Below are positions 20,826 to 30,302 of a DNA stretch of 64,000 nt, one piece after another (position 1 is the stretch's first letter; the number at the start of each line of letters is the position of its first letter). Source of the stretch: Trichomonas vaginalis G3 (taxonomy: Eukaryota > Parabasalia > Trichomonadida > Trichomonadidae); contig NC_067203.1 of the NCBI RefSeq assembly GCF_026262505.1, positions 5,456,001-5,520,000 of the forward strand. The letters are read 5' to 3'. The notes beneath the pieces were generated by a model that saw only the letters and a list, made by a program, of their open reading frames with translations, searched no databases and was not told the DNA's origin. Made by a program: the position numbers and the translations under genes.

Positions 20826-21146
20826 TTATTTCTTTATATATTTGCCATTCCGAACTTCGAAAAGATGTTTTATACCAGCATAGAATTTTTCTCTAGAGCT
20901 TGGTCTTATATTGTTTTCATGACAATATTTTCTATATTCTTCATATAAAGCCTTTTTTTCATACATTTCATAAGGACAATCTAACCAGAATAGCGCATAT
21001 CCAGTTTCGTTATCTAGGTCTCTATATGTTTCTTCTGTTTGTAGAATTTCGCTTTCTCTATTTAGTTCTATGTCTATATATTGTGGCTTAAAAAGATGTG
21101 GGTAAGAAGGGTCTGGCGCTATGTAAAAAGTTAATTTTTCTGTCAT
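20826..21146 (-). CDS. 106-aa protein with a primase/D5-type C-terminal helix
   Basis: The N-terminal half is beta-like (LTFYIAPDPSYPHLFKPQYI). The C-terminal half, ALYEEYRKYCHENNIRPSSREKFYAGIKHLFE, follows the pattern YxxYCxxNxxxPxSxxxFYxxL found at the winged-helix C-terminus of D5-like primase-helicases and phage primases. At 106 residues it is far too short to be a helicase, so it is either a free-standing winged-helix DNA-binding protein or the remnant of one. Divergent from the gene at 21188. Confidence 0.5.
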   Translation of the reverse strand: MTEKLTFYIAPDPSYPHLFKPQYIDIELNRESEILQTEETYRDLDNETGYALFWLDCPYEMYEKKALYEEYRKYCHENNIRPSSREKFYAGIKHLFEVRNGKYIKK

Positions 21147-21187
21147 CTTTTCTATCGGATAAAAAAAATATTTTTATTTTTATTTTA

Positions 21188-21661
21188 ATGAAACACATGC
21201 AAGATTGCAAGTTCTTTTCATACAATGCTCTCGCTACTGCCATCAAGAATGAGTTCAATAATGCTTCAAACGTTAATGTTATCTTTAACAAGAAGTTTGT
21301 GAAAGAATCTAAGTTTGGTCAGTATATCAAACCATTAGCTATCGTCATTGACCGCAAACGTTATACTTCACAAGAATTAGCAGTAGTTTTGAAACAAAAG
21401 GGTTTCTTCGTGAATGTCAAAGATACTCATTATACTGTCATAAAGAACTCCAACATTGACTTCTTCAGTATTACTATGAATCTTTCCGAACAGAAAGAAT
21501 ATAAGAAAGGTGAAACAAATGTGAAATATTATCCTTCATCTCTGAAGACAATAACGAACAAAGATGTTATACAGAAATTCTTACCAAAGGTTGAAGAAGC
21601 TTCTATTGACATTGACGAAGGAAGTGAAATGGTTGAAGAAATAGACCCTGAAGTTATTTAA
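21188..21661 (+). CDS. Unknown family B protein, 157 aa
   Basis: Starts MKHMQDCKFFSYN, preceded by TATTTTTATTTTTATTTTA. Mixed alpha/beta composition with a basic middle (VIDRKRYTSQELAVVLKQKG) and a strongly acidic C-terminus (EASIDIDEGSEMVEEIDPEV). The middle looks like a small helical DNA- or protein-binding unit, but I cannot name it. I used the ATG at 21188 rather than an earlier in-frame non-ATG codon because the promoter-like T-run ends there. Confidence 0.6.
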   Translation: MKHMQDCKFFSYNALATAIKNEFNNASNVNVIFNKKFVKESKFGQYIKPLAIVIDRKRYTSQELAVVLKQKGFFVNVKDTHYTVIKNSNIDFFSITMNLSEQKEYKKGETNVKYYPSSLKTITNKDVIQKFLPKVEEASIDIDEGSEMVEEIDPEVI

Positions 21662-21735
21662 GCAAAAATATATTTTTGAATAACTGGGAAATAAATTTAC
21701 GTCAAATATGCAATTTATAAAATCTTATGTCGACA

Positions 21736-21814
21736 GGCTACGTAGCACAGTGGTCTAAGGTGGTGTTATGGAGGGGTCAGGTCTGTGGTTCGAACCGCGA
21801 CAGCGCCGTATTTT
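21736..21814 (+). other. tRNA-like sequence with Pol III box A and box B
   Basis: TAGCACAGTGG (21743-21753) matches box A and GGTTCGAACC (21787-21796) matches box B at a tRNA-like spacing, and a TTTT run follows at 21811. The acceptor and T-stems pair only partly, so this is a degenerate tRNA gene, a tRNA-derived element or chance. It lies in the largest non-coding gap of the element. Confidence 0.3.
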
Positions 21815-21872
21815 CTTATTTTCTTTATTTGTCTTGTTTGTCGTGATAAAAAGTGTCATAAAAGTGCTCTAT

Positions 21873-21934
21873 CTTCCACGGGAATAAATAAAAATTTACT
21901 TTATTTCTTCTTTATTTCTTTATTCCCGTGGAAG
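21873..21934. repeat. Perfect 16-bp inverted repeat (hairpin)
   Basis: CTTCCACGGGAATAAA (21873-21888) and TTTATTCCCGTGGAAG (21919-21934) are perfect inverted copies around a 30-base T/A-rich loop. GC content of the outer arm is high for the region. It could be a transcript-end structure or the ends of a tiny insertion. Confidence 0.65.
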
Positions 21935-22126
21935 AAGGGTTTTTGCCGTTTTTTCTCAGCCGAAATCAACGATTTTTTCATTTTTGGAATCCTTAGCAAA
22001 TGAGGAATCTTTTCTCTCGTGGAAGCTTTAACTAAAATATATTTAGGTGAAGAGGTGAGATGTCACCCGTTTTTTCACCTGTTTTTATGGTAGCAGTGAA
22101 ATAAAATTTTGTATCAGTTATTTACA
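21935..22126. other. Non-coding gap with further small stem-loops
   Basis: No gene seen. GGTGA GATG TCACC (22054-22067) nests inside AGGTGAA...TTCACCT (22045-22080). Together with the tRNA-like sequence and the hairpin upstream, this makes 21690-22126 a structured, non-coding patch. Confidence 0.45.
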
Positions 22127-22297
22127 TCATTTTATTAAGTTCATCTTTATTAATAATTTGAATGGATTCGCTAATGTTCCACCTTGAGTCACAACACTTG
22201 CCCCGGCTAATTGTGAAGAACCTGGGATAAGTACTCCATGAAATGATTTCATTGGTATCATTAATTTAGAAATAGTTGGCTTAATTAATTTGGTCAT
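22127..22297 (-). CDS. Tiny family B protein, 56 aa
   Basis: Open frame starting MTKLIKPTISKLMIPMKSFH with a Gly/Ala/Ser-rich centre (VLIPGSSQLAGASVVTQGG) and a basic hydrophobic end. An AT-rich block precedes the ATG. Composition suggests a small virion or membrane-active peptide. No family recognised. Confidence 0.45.
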   Translation of the reverse strand: MTKLIKPTISKLMIPMKSFHGVLIPGSSQLAGASVVTQGGTLANPFKLLIKMNLIK

Positions 22298-22355
22298 TTT
22301 ATGATAAAATAAAATTGCATAATTTAAATTTTTTCTTTCTCATTTTCTCATTTTC

Positions 22356-22490
22356 TCATTTTTCATTCTGTTTTGGTTTCAGCAACTTTTCAAGTTGTTG
22401 TCTTGTCAGTAACTTTAATTTTAACTTTGGATCAAATATTGGGTTTCCATCTTTATCTCTTCCAATAACACCATATGGTAGAATCTTCAT
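22356..22490 (-). CDS. Tiny basic family B protein, 44 aa
   Basis: Open frame starting MKILPYGVIGRDKDGNPI, then a Lys/Leu-rich helix (KLKLKLLTRQQLEKLLK). Preceded on its strand by AATTTTTATTTTAGTATAA before the ATG. Same direction as the 56-residue gene downstream and the fibre gene upstream. No family recognised. Confidence 0.45.
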   Translation of the reverse strand: MKILPYGVIGRDKDGNPIFDPKLKLKLLTRQQLEKLLKPKQNEK

Positions 22491-22568
22491 TTATACTAAA
22501 ATAAAAATTTAAATTATGCCGTTTGCTCTTTTGGAGCTCCTAAAGTTTGTTTCACAAACATTGAGCGT

Positions 22569-24310
22569 TCATTGAACTCTATACCATGCGAATACAGTCA
22601 TAAATGGTGGCATGTATTCTTTACTTTGTCCCGTTGTTTGCGTATATCCTGAAACGCGATGTGTATGGTTTCCTTCTCCCTGAGTGTCACTCCAGTAACA
22701 ATTTATGGCAAATTTAACATCATCTTTAACATCATATCCTTTACCTTTTGTCATTCCTGACCAATCCCAATATCTATGCTTATGCCAACCTGCTTGAGAT
22801 GTGCTTAAATCTATGTAGTGACTGTGTGCAGGTAAATTTTCACCTGTAATCGTTTTACTTCCCCTGTTTCCTTTGAAGAGTTTGCACAATACAAAAACCT
22901 GTCGACTATTTGTTCCCATGCACCAACACCAAACATTGCTTGAGGACCTCTCACATCCATAGATGTATAAATAGAACCTACTGGGTTCATTAAATCAAAC
23001 ATATGAGATATTATAGGATTGTCTCTTTTGAACTTAAAATATAGTGAAACTATTTCAGGTTTCTTCTGGTTTGTGTCGGAATATTTTTTATAATATAATC
23101 TTATGTTTTCAGGGTAGGTAAAATCTTGACTATAATATTTATTTTTGTCATCTATATAATAGTATACTATTCTCGTTTTTTCTATTGCATTATATCTTTT
23201 ATATCTATAATAATCTAAATATAATGTTAACTTTTTTGGGTCTACACGTGCGTCAACACCATAGTCATAATAATATGGTGCTGGAGCTGGGTTAGGCAAT
23301 GTCATATCTGCCATTTCATAAATTCTTAAATATTTCTTTTGTTCGTCTCCATATAAGTTTAAGTAACAGTTGTTGTCTAATGGAACTTTAACTTGTGCAC
23401 CATCATTCTTTATATAGCCTACATACATTTCATTGTTATTTTTCGGAATGAGTTTATACCGTATACCATTTCTTAAGGACTGTACAAACTCCCATCTAAA
23501 ATATTTGTTTTCTTCATTGACAGAAAAGTCGCCAACAATAGTTTCAATATTTTTTGTTCCAACTAAACTTTGGTATATTTCGTTAACAAATGATATATCT
23601 GCTTTCTTTGCTAACTCATCGTTAACAAATGATATATCTGCTTTCTTTGCTAACTCATCGTTAACATAAGTTTTATCTGCTTTCTTTGCTAACTCATCGT
23701 TAACAAATGATATATCAGCTTTCTTATTTAACTCACTATCCACATATTCCTTATTTGCTTTCTTCTCTAACTCATTGTTAACATAAGTTTTATCTGCTTT
23801 AAGGTCTAAACATTCTGAAACCCATCCTGTATCAGCTTTAGTTTTAAGAATCTTCGATGTCCGTTCATGATACCATTCAACCCTTTCTATAATTTCATTA
23901 TCTTTTTCATTAACATATTCCTTATCTGCCTTCTTCATTAATTCACTTACCACATATTCCTTATCTGCCTTCTTCATTATGTCATTTAGGAAACCTTTTA
24001 TGAATTCCTCATTTAAATTAAATCTTCCAATCTTCAAAACTTTAGGAAATGCATTTAATGCGTAATATCTCTGTTCTTCTGGTGGAATTGATGTTATATC
24101 ATCCGTTATTCCTTTAATTTTTGAATTCATAAATAAAATTTCTTTTATATTTGATATCACTGCACCACCTTTGCAAACGAATTCAAAATGGTCATTTTTC
24201 AATACTATCTCCAAATCTCCATATTTCAACCTTTGCGTTTGTTCTGCCGTCTTTGAATTATATGCATATGTGGCGTATGTAATGGTCTGTGGTTGTTGTT
24301 GTTTAATCAT
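22569..24310 (-). pseudogene. Phage-tail-like fibre gene, family B, nearly whole
   Basis: N-terminus MIKQQQPQTITYATYAYNS, unlike that of family A. The stalk uses KKADKTYVNDELAKKADISF units (13-residue period), typical of trimeric fibre shafts. The head is nearly the same as in family A: DLMNPVGSIYTSM, FGVGAWEQIVDRFLYCAN, HSHYIDLSTSQAG, HKHRYWDWSGM, NHTHRVSGYTQTTG and a final YMPPFMTVFAWYR, matching the phage Gp10/tail-collar head layout. About one break. Receptor binding by an element-encoded virion is the likely role. Confidence 0.85.
23580..23800 (-). repeat. Short repeats coding the family B fibre stalk
   Basis: Repeated blocks of about 39 bases (TCGTTAACAAATGATATATC then TGCTTTCTTTGCTAAC) coding KKADISFVNDELA units, at least five copies, with variant copies further upstream in the gene. 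Confidence 0.8.
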
Positions 24311-24320
24311 TTATTACGAT

Positions 24321-25073
24321 TTAAAAATAAATATTTAATTCTGTTATCTCATCAGCTATTTTTTCTATTTGAAATTGCCATAATATTTCATTCATAAATT
24401 CTAAATCACAATCAAATAGGTCAGTTATTCTAAATTTAATATTTGATAAATCTTTTGAATGAAGAATAAATGAATTCCCGGATAATTGAAACGGATATGA
24501 TAAAGAAAATATGTTTAAGTTGATGGATAAAATGTTTTGTATTGATGGGTAAGAGTTAGGGTCTAATGTTTGATGTGAAAATCTCATTGGGGTATTAACT
24601 TTATCACATTTGATTAAAATGAAATTAGAACCAGTGTCAGAATACAAAACATCCCCAACATCTTTTTTCAAAATTTAATATCCCCAACAATGAACGAAGA
24701 CGAGGAGTACAAAATTTAATTTTCAGCGGGAATTTAATAAGGTTATTTATTTCATCAAGTTCAAAAAGTTTATCAGGTTTTGATTTAAAATTTTTTTCAT
24801 ACCATACGATAAATGATTCATTTAAATAACTTAAAATCATGTTAATATCCCATTTCGTTATCACATTATTTATATACATATCATACGTTTTTAGGTCTAC
24901 GACCCCGCCGCTATGCGGCTCAAGGTCATCTTTAATAAATGATATATAATCTGAAGGGTTTAAAAGAATGGGATTAAATTTACCACTCACAGAAACGAGA
25001 GTAAATTATAAATTCCACTAACTGTTAAATTTAATTCACAGTTATTATTCGAAATAATATTGATAATTGACAT
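24321..25073 (-). pseudogene. Unknown family B gene, broken
   Basis: About 250 codons reading on the minus strand from MSIINIISNNNCELNL, preceded by TTTTTAATCGTAATAAAAAA. Segments are beta-strand-like with many Ile, Asn and Phe (for example DVGDVLYSDTGSNFILI). About two breaks. Size and composition would suit a minor structural protein; not recognised. Divergent from the locus at 25095 with only 21 bases between them. Confidence 0.55.
24894..24919. repeat. Two fused micro-hairpins
   Basis: GGTC TAC GACC (24894-24904) runs directly into GCCGC TAT GCGGC (24907-24919), a GC-rich island in AT-rich coding sequence, same design as the clusters at 15778 and 30718. Confidence 0.7.
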
Positions 25074-25094
25074 TTTTTTATTACGATTAAAAAT

Positions 25095-25573
25095 ATGGTA
25101 AAGCATTATTTTCCAGTGATAAATAAAACTAGAATAAGATTACCTCAAGAATTCATAAATTCAACGAATAAGAAATTCATTCATGTTATAAATTTTAGTG
25201 TTTTCAGAAAATATGAGTCAATGTCATATTCATCATCGGTTATATTTCACTTCATTCAAATTTAGTTCAATCAAACCCATATAATGACCATTTCATAAGA
25301 TTTTCAGATGGTATTAAAAATGTAATTGATAGATTAAAATATGAACAGATTGACAATATCGAATTTTTGGAATTTTGGTTTAAATATCCTGATGGAAAAA
25401 AGATTGAAGTTAAAGATAAAGCTGATACTATAACAAAAACAATTACAATGACCGATCCGGATAGTGGGGAACAAAAAGAAATAAAACAAACGATAGAAAC
25501 TGGTGAAAGGTCAATTATTATTGATTATGATTCAAAGGATTATTATTCAATAATGTTAATGCTTGAATATTAA
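25095..25573 (+). pseudogene. Unknown family B gene, broken
   Basis: Starts MVKHYFPVINKTRIRL and ends with DYDSKDYYSIMLMLEY. The later part (KYPDGKKIEVKDKADTITKTITMTDPDSGEQKE) is beta-like and charged. About one break. Its end overlaps the convergent gene at 25570 by four bases. Possibly structural; not recognised. Confidence 0.5.
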
Positions 25574-25911
25574 ATAGCCTTAACAAAGAATTTTTCAAGT
25601 GATATTTTATATTCATCAACTATTTTATTATAAATATCATTATATGTTAAATGAAGTTCAGTTGTTGTTCCGTTCTTTGATATCTTAATTGTGCTAATAT
25701 CCTTTATAGGATTTATTTTTGCAACTGTTCCGCAGCATGAAACCTCATCATCTATGAAAAATTGAATCTTAACGTCTGAATCTTGAACATCACAAAGAAT
25801 GGCGATAATGTGAATTAATGATTCATAAGGTAAAATAATTAAACCAGATTGATCAATTAAATTTATTATTGAATCATAATTATTAATTATGATATCGCGA
25901 TATATTTTCAT
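25570..25911 (-). CDS. Unknown family B protein, 113 aa
   Basis: Open frame MKIYRDIIINNYDSIINLID... with Ile-rich helices, a central DVQDSDVKIQFFIDDEVSCCG segment and a beta-like C-terminal part. Same direction as the following minus-strand genes. No family recognised. Confidence 0.55.
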   Translation of the reverse strand: MKIYRDIIINNYDSIINLIDQSGLIILPYESLIHIIAILCDVQDSDVKIQFFIDDEVSCCGTVAKINPIKDISTIKISKNGTTTELHLTYNDIYNKIVDEYKISLEKFFVKAI

Positions 25912-25928
25912 TAATTCAGAATTAATGT

Positions 25929-26225
25929 CTATTTTATATGGGTTATCAAGTGGTGCTGGGTATGTTGGATAAGTGGGAATTTCAACAGGTTCTTTACCAG
26001 GTTCAGATAAAATGATTGGGTCTCCATCTCTTTATTTTGCTCTTCCTCATTCTTCGGTAAGTCACGAGTTAATAAATTTGGTTGAGTTGCTGACCTTGTT
26101 AATTCAGGACTAACATTAACTTTAACATTTTGAATAATTCGTGATTTATCATCATTTACATTATAACCAACCGTAATCTCTGCTTTTGCGTTAGTGTTCT
26201 TTTGACTAGTGAAACGTCTTCTCAT
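25929..26225 (-). CDS. Unknown family B protein, 98 aa
   Basis: Basic start (MRRRFTSQKNTNAKAEITVG), then a VNVSPELTRSATQPNLLTRDLPKNEEEQNKE stretch, probably disordered. ATTTTTTTATTCGAATATAA precedes the ATG. The Arg-rich leader suggests a nucleic-acid-contacting virion protein; that is a guess. The final ~30 residues look unrelated to the rest, so the true end may differ. Confidence 0.45.
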   Translation of the reverse strand: MRRRFTSQKNTNAKAEITVGYNVNDDKSRIIQNVKVNVSPELTRSATQPNLLTRDLPKNEEEQNKEMETQSFYLNLVKNLLKFPLIQHTQHHLITHIK

Positions 26226-26257
26226 TTATATTCGAATAAAAAAATATATTTAAACTT

Positions 26258-27157
26258 TTATTTTGCTGGAACTTTTGAATCTATTATTTCCTGTATTTGT
26301 TCATGAAGTTGATTTTTAGCATTTTCATCGAAATTAATAGACCGAATATATTCATTAATTGCATTCTTATAATCATTTGATTTCTCAAATTTTCTTTTAT
26401 CTGATTCCTTAACTAAATCATAAGTTAAACCTCGTTGCTGATATAATGGTTTCTTAATTAAATCTTTGAATGCTTGAGATAAAGCACCTGATGCAATTCT
26501 TGCTACTATAATTGGTTGGAATTGCTGTTTAAGTTCATCTTTAACATTTGCGAAAACTGGATCGAATAAAGCAACTTTAAAGAATTTCTTAGCTGGAATT
26601 TCAGATCTCAAATTTGCATATTGACCATCAAACTGGTTAGAATATCGTGGTAATCCATCCGGTCCCTCTTCAATAGCATTTAATTCTTCATTGAAGTAAG
26701 AATATGGATTATGACGGTATGAATTAATTGGACCATTTTCACCTTCTCCAATGTATTGTTTAACAGCTTTTCCATTTTCATCAAATTGCATAGGATAATG
26801 TTCATTATATGCTTTACGTTTAGGATAATCCGTCATTGTTAATTTATACCCATTTATGACTTTAATATTTCCTTGACCATCAGTAACGAAAACTTCATTT
26901 ATTCCATCAGGTTTTCCATTTGGACCCGTAATGTCTGCTTCGTGTGCTTCCCAATTTGGTCCGTGACGTTTGGCATATGCTTGAGCTTCTGGTAATGTTA
27001 AAACGTTTCTCATTTGTTTAACATCTTTTTGAAGACCGGCAACAATGTGGACTAATTCTTTCATTCCATCTGGAACTTTCATAGTTCTATTATATGCACC
27101 CTTTTTGTTTGTTCCTTGTTTTAATGGAACCTGTAGAAGATTTGCAATTTCTGTCAT
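26258..27157 (-). CDS. Unknown family B protein, 299 aa, probably virion-associated
   Basis: Intact frame. Visible parts: [21 protein letters not shown] (coiled-coil-like, about 34-54), a conserved-looking [20 protein letters not shown] with [18 protein letters not shown] (about 68-104), a Tyr/Asn-rich middle and a helical Lys/Gln C-terminus. It sits next to the packaging ATPase and capsid genes in the same direction, the place where Mavericks carry structural genes. I do not recognise a fold from sequence alone. Confidence 0.65.
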   Translation of the reverse strand: MTEIANLLQVPLKQGTNKKGAYNRTMKVPDGMKELVHIVAGLQKDVKQMRNVLTLPEAQAYAKRHGPNWEAHEADITGPNGKPDGINEVFVTDGQGNIKVINGYKLTMTDYPKRKAYNEHYPMQFDENGKAVKQYIGEGENGPINSYRHNPYSYFNEELNAIEEGPDGLPRYSNQFDGQYANLRSEIPAKKFFKVALFDPVFANVKDELKQQFQPIIVARIASGALSQAFKDLIKKPLYQQRGLTYDLVKESDKRKFEKSNDYKNAINEYIRSINFDENAKNQLHEQIQEIIDSKVPAK

Positions 27158-27197
27158 GTTTAATTATAAATAAAAAATAAAAATTAATTATAAAAAG

Positions 27198-28025
27198 TTA
27201 TTCGAATTTAATGGAACCTTTATTTAAATCAACTATTATTTTTCCATGTTCACCTAATTGCTGATATTGTGTGTAAAGTTCATTAATGCTCATTGGTAAA
27301 TTCACTTGATAAAGCATAACGTTCAACTGTTGACGACTAAACCCACTGAAAATGAAAAGGGTTGATAGATTTGATTTAATGTTTGTGCTTAATGCTTTGA
27401 AGTATTGAACAGCCATGAAGAATGAACACTGAATGTGTCGACATTGAGTTAATAACTGATTAAAATATGATTTCTCATTTGTTATTAGTTTTGATTTCAC
27501 GGCATCATCTAGAAAAATGAGTGAATGCAAAAATTCTCTATCAAAATTTGAAATAGAAAGTGTTTCAAATAATTCATCCCTTTGTTTATCAATAATTTTA
27601 TCCTCTAATCCTTGCTTCTTGATTGTATTATATAATTCTTTATACATTAAAAAGTTTTTTAAATAATCTTCTGCTTCTTCTTGTGATAAATAAATAATTG
27701 GAATTTTGATTAAATGCTTTAAAGATTCAAATGTATCATCTGAAGGTGAACCTGAACGGTTGATATAAATTAACACATGTGAATGGGGGGAAGTGTTAGC
27801 AATAATGATAATTTGTTTTAATATCGTTAATGTTTTACCTTTATTTTGTTTACCAATTGCTGCAGTGATTGAATTTAAGTAACATTCAGAATATGGAATT
27901 TTCATTAATTTTTCCTTAGATAGAGCATTTCTATTATCACTCAATGCTTCATTAATCATATCATCTACGTATGTATTATATACTCCTGTTAATTCTTCAT
28001 AAGGGGTGAATGAATTTAAATCCAT
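27198..28025 (-). CDS. FtsK/HerA-type genome-packaging ATPase
   Basis: Walker A is IGKQNKGKT (residues about 57-65) and Walker B LIFLDDAV (about 169-175), followed by a QCRHIQCSFFMAVQYF segment typical of A32-like packaging ATPases, and a C-terminal SGFSRQQLNVMLYQV. These enzymes pump the linear genome into the capsid in Mavericks, adenovirus-like and NCLDV-type viruses. At 275 residues it is of usual length and looks whole. It lies between the 299-residue gene and the capsid locus, all on the minus strand. Confidence 0.9.
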   Translation of the reverse strand: MDLNSFTPYEELTGVYNTYVDDMINEALSDNRNALSKEKLMKIPYSECYLNSITAAIGKQNKGKTLTILKQIIIIANTSPHSHVLIYINRSGSPSDDTFESLKHLIKIPIIYLSQEEAEDYLKNFLMYKELYNTIKKQGLEDKIIDKQRDELFETLSISNFDREFLHSLIFLDDAVKSKLITNEKSYFNQLLTQCRHIQCSFFMAVQYFKALSTNIKSNLSTLFIFSGFSRQQLNVMLYQVNLPMSINELYTQYQQLGEHGKIIVDLNKGSIKFE

Positions 28026-28049
28026 TTAATCAAAAATAAATTTATAATT

Positions 28050-29690
28050 TTATACATTTCTATTCATCAATATTTCATCATATGAACTTCTATACTGCGG
28101 TGGTGTACCTGTTGGATGATATTTCAAACCTTCATCCGGTGTCCATGTCCAATATGTAGTCCTAGTAAACCAAACCTGAGGAGGATTTGTCACTTTTGAA
28201 CAGTAAGTGTCATTTTCACCCTGAATGATTGGATAGGCTTTCACTTGTACTGTAACTTGTGAATTGAAAGTTTCTAATCCATCAAAGAATATACCCGCTC
28301 CATCACGTTGAACTGGAATAGTGCATAAGAATGAAGTTTGGTCTTTCCATGTTCTAGTTAATGGCTTGCCATCATCATCATTCAGTGGTCTAGTTAATGA
28401 GTCCTCGTATTCTTCTGTGCATTCATTCACTCCATCTAAATCAGAAGCTTGAAGCATACGTGTAAAGAATATGTCACCCACTGTTGGTCATCGCTTGATC
28501 GGGAAGTTTCTGGAATCTATAGTGACCTGAAGACCTCGAAGCATTGGATTTTCTAAAACCGTTCTTTGCATTGCATTCTTCGGAAATGTTAACACAACAT
28601 CTGTAACATTATGAAGAGCGTATGAGAAATCTGAACTGATTACCTTCAGGAGTGATGCAACCTCCATTTAGTGAACGAACGTCAATATGTTGAGCTGGAA
28701 TCATGAATGGATCTTCCTTACTGAATAAACGTGGTATTGCTTTAACTGATTCTTCAATTAAACCGTATCCTGGTGTAATGCATTTATCCTCTAAAACTTC
28801 CATCTTTGTGCATGAAATAATAACGTCTTCAACTGTTGCGTCAGCAGATGTAGCGGCTAAGCTTGTAATTAATTTGGCAGGAAGTCCGATTTGTTGGAAT
28901 TTGCGATCATATTTATAAACATGATTCATAATCTTTTCATAATTTTCATCAGTTATCTTTTCATAAACATAATTTTGTAAATCAGCAACTCTTAACGGTC
29001 AACCTGACAAAATACTAAAGTATCCCTGAAAACATAATATTTAAGAATGATTTCACCAAATGATTTAGGATAATCATCGAACGCCTGAAATGCTAACAAA
29101 TCATTTACCGGAATAATCATATCAAAAGTGACATCAACTTCTTCATTTGCTTTCTTGAAAACTTCTGAAGGGTCAATATATTTACCACATACTGAGTTAT
29201 CATATTTTTGAACATTATTATATAACGAATGAACAAACTTTTTAACTTTCCTTTCTGATTTTGGTTTATATGTTGCAAATGCGAAAGATTCACGGGCGCA
29301 ATCCATCTGAAGATAACCGGCATCACCTCTTTCGGTTTCTACTTCTAATTGTTTAAAGCTTTGATTTGATGATTTATAACCAACGAATAAACGCATGCAT
29401 TTAAAAGCGGCATCACATGTGAAAGCTTTATTTGAAACTAGAGTTGCTTTAACTTTGCGTTTAATATATGTGTCACCTAATTGGTTCACATCATGAGCTG
29501 GATTTGTAATTCTTAAATGAGTTTGTTTATCATCAAAATATGGAGTATCAGAGTCATAGCATGAACTTTCAAGTTCTCTATAATATCTTCTACCATCATT
29601 CTTTGCGAATATTTCATTTATCTTTTCGAATGAATGAAATACATTTCCATTAATTGGTTTAGTGTTTGGCACCAAATAGTTAGTCGTCAT
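28050..29690 (-). pseudogene. Probable major capsid protein gene, broken
   Basis: A locus of about 545 codons, the usual size for a double-jelly-roll capsid protein, next to the packaging ATPase. The N-terminus is MTTNYLVPNTKPINGNVFHS. Long beta-rich stretches follow (VKATLVSNKAFTCDAAF, FDMIIPVNDLLAFQAF, DGLETFNSQVTVQVKAYPII). Assignment rests on size, position and composition, not on a definite motif. About two breaks. Confidence 0.65.
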
Positions 29691-29759
29691 TTATTATTAA
29701 ATAAAAAATCAAAATTAAAATATGAAAATGAATTTTTAATTTTAATGAAATAATCAACT

Positions 29760-29975
29760 ATGGCTGCAGGATTCTTTAAGAAACTGTGGGATAAAGTAAA
29801 AAGAGGAGCGCATAAAGTTTGGGAAACAATGAAGAAAGGAGCGAATTGGATATTTAAGAATAAAGAAGCAATTAGTGACGTTGCTGAATCAATAACACCA
29901 AAAGCTGCCCCAATAAGAGAAATTTTAAATAAAGGAGAAAAAGTTTATCAAAGACTACAACCAATACTAAGATAA
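29760..29975 (+). CDS. Small amphipathic basic protein, 71 aa
   Basis: Starts MAAGFFKKLWDKVKRGAHKV: a Phe/Trp-bearing, Lys-rich amphipathic helix, then ANWIFKNKEAISDVAESI and a basic end. The convergent neighbour at 30000-30236 begins with nearly the same eleven residues, so the two are inverted paralogues. Membrane-lytic peptides of virions (adenovirus pVI, nodavirus gamma) have this composition; role inferred. Confidence 0.65.
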   Translation: MAAGFFKKLWDKVKRGAHKVWETMKKGANWIFKNKEAISDVAESITPKAAPIREILNKGEKVYQRLQPILR

Positions 29976-29999
29976 AAATAATATTTATTTATTTTTCCA

Positions 30000-30236
30000 C
30001 TATTTACCCCCTATTTTATTAAGTATTCCTTCAGCAATTCCACCAATTGCGTTACCTGCTTGTGCTCCCATCGCCGGATTACCTGCTTTAGTACCTAATA
30101 CTCCACCTATGATAGTTCCTGCCGTTTTCGCTACTGGTGCCAAAAAGTTTGCAACAGGTTTAATAACCTTTTTATAAACCCAACCTGCAGCTTTCTTAAT
30201 TCCATCCCATAATTTTTTAAAGAATCCTGCCGCCAT
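30000..30236 (-). CDS. Small amphipathic protein with a glycine-rich tail, 78 aa
   Basis: Starts MAAGFFKKLWDGIKKAAGWV, then KPVANFLAPVAKTAG and a Gly/Ala-rich hydrophobic tail (IIGGVLGTKAGNPAMGAQAG). Paralogous at its start to 29760-29975 and convergent with it, 24 bases apart. The tail could insert into membranes. Likely minor virion peptide; inference. Confidence 0.65.
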   Translation of the reverse strand: MAAGFFKKLWDGIKKAAGWVYKKVIKPVANFLAPVAKTAGTIIGGVLGTKAGNPAMGAQAGNAIGGIAEGILNKIGGK

Positions 30237-30302
30237 TTCTGATTTAATATTAATTAAAAAATATATTTCATCACTTATATTCTAATTTTTATTTAATGAT
30301 AA

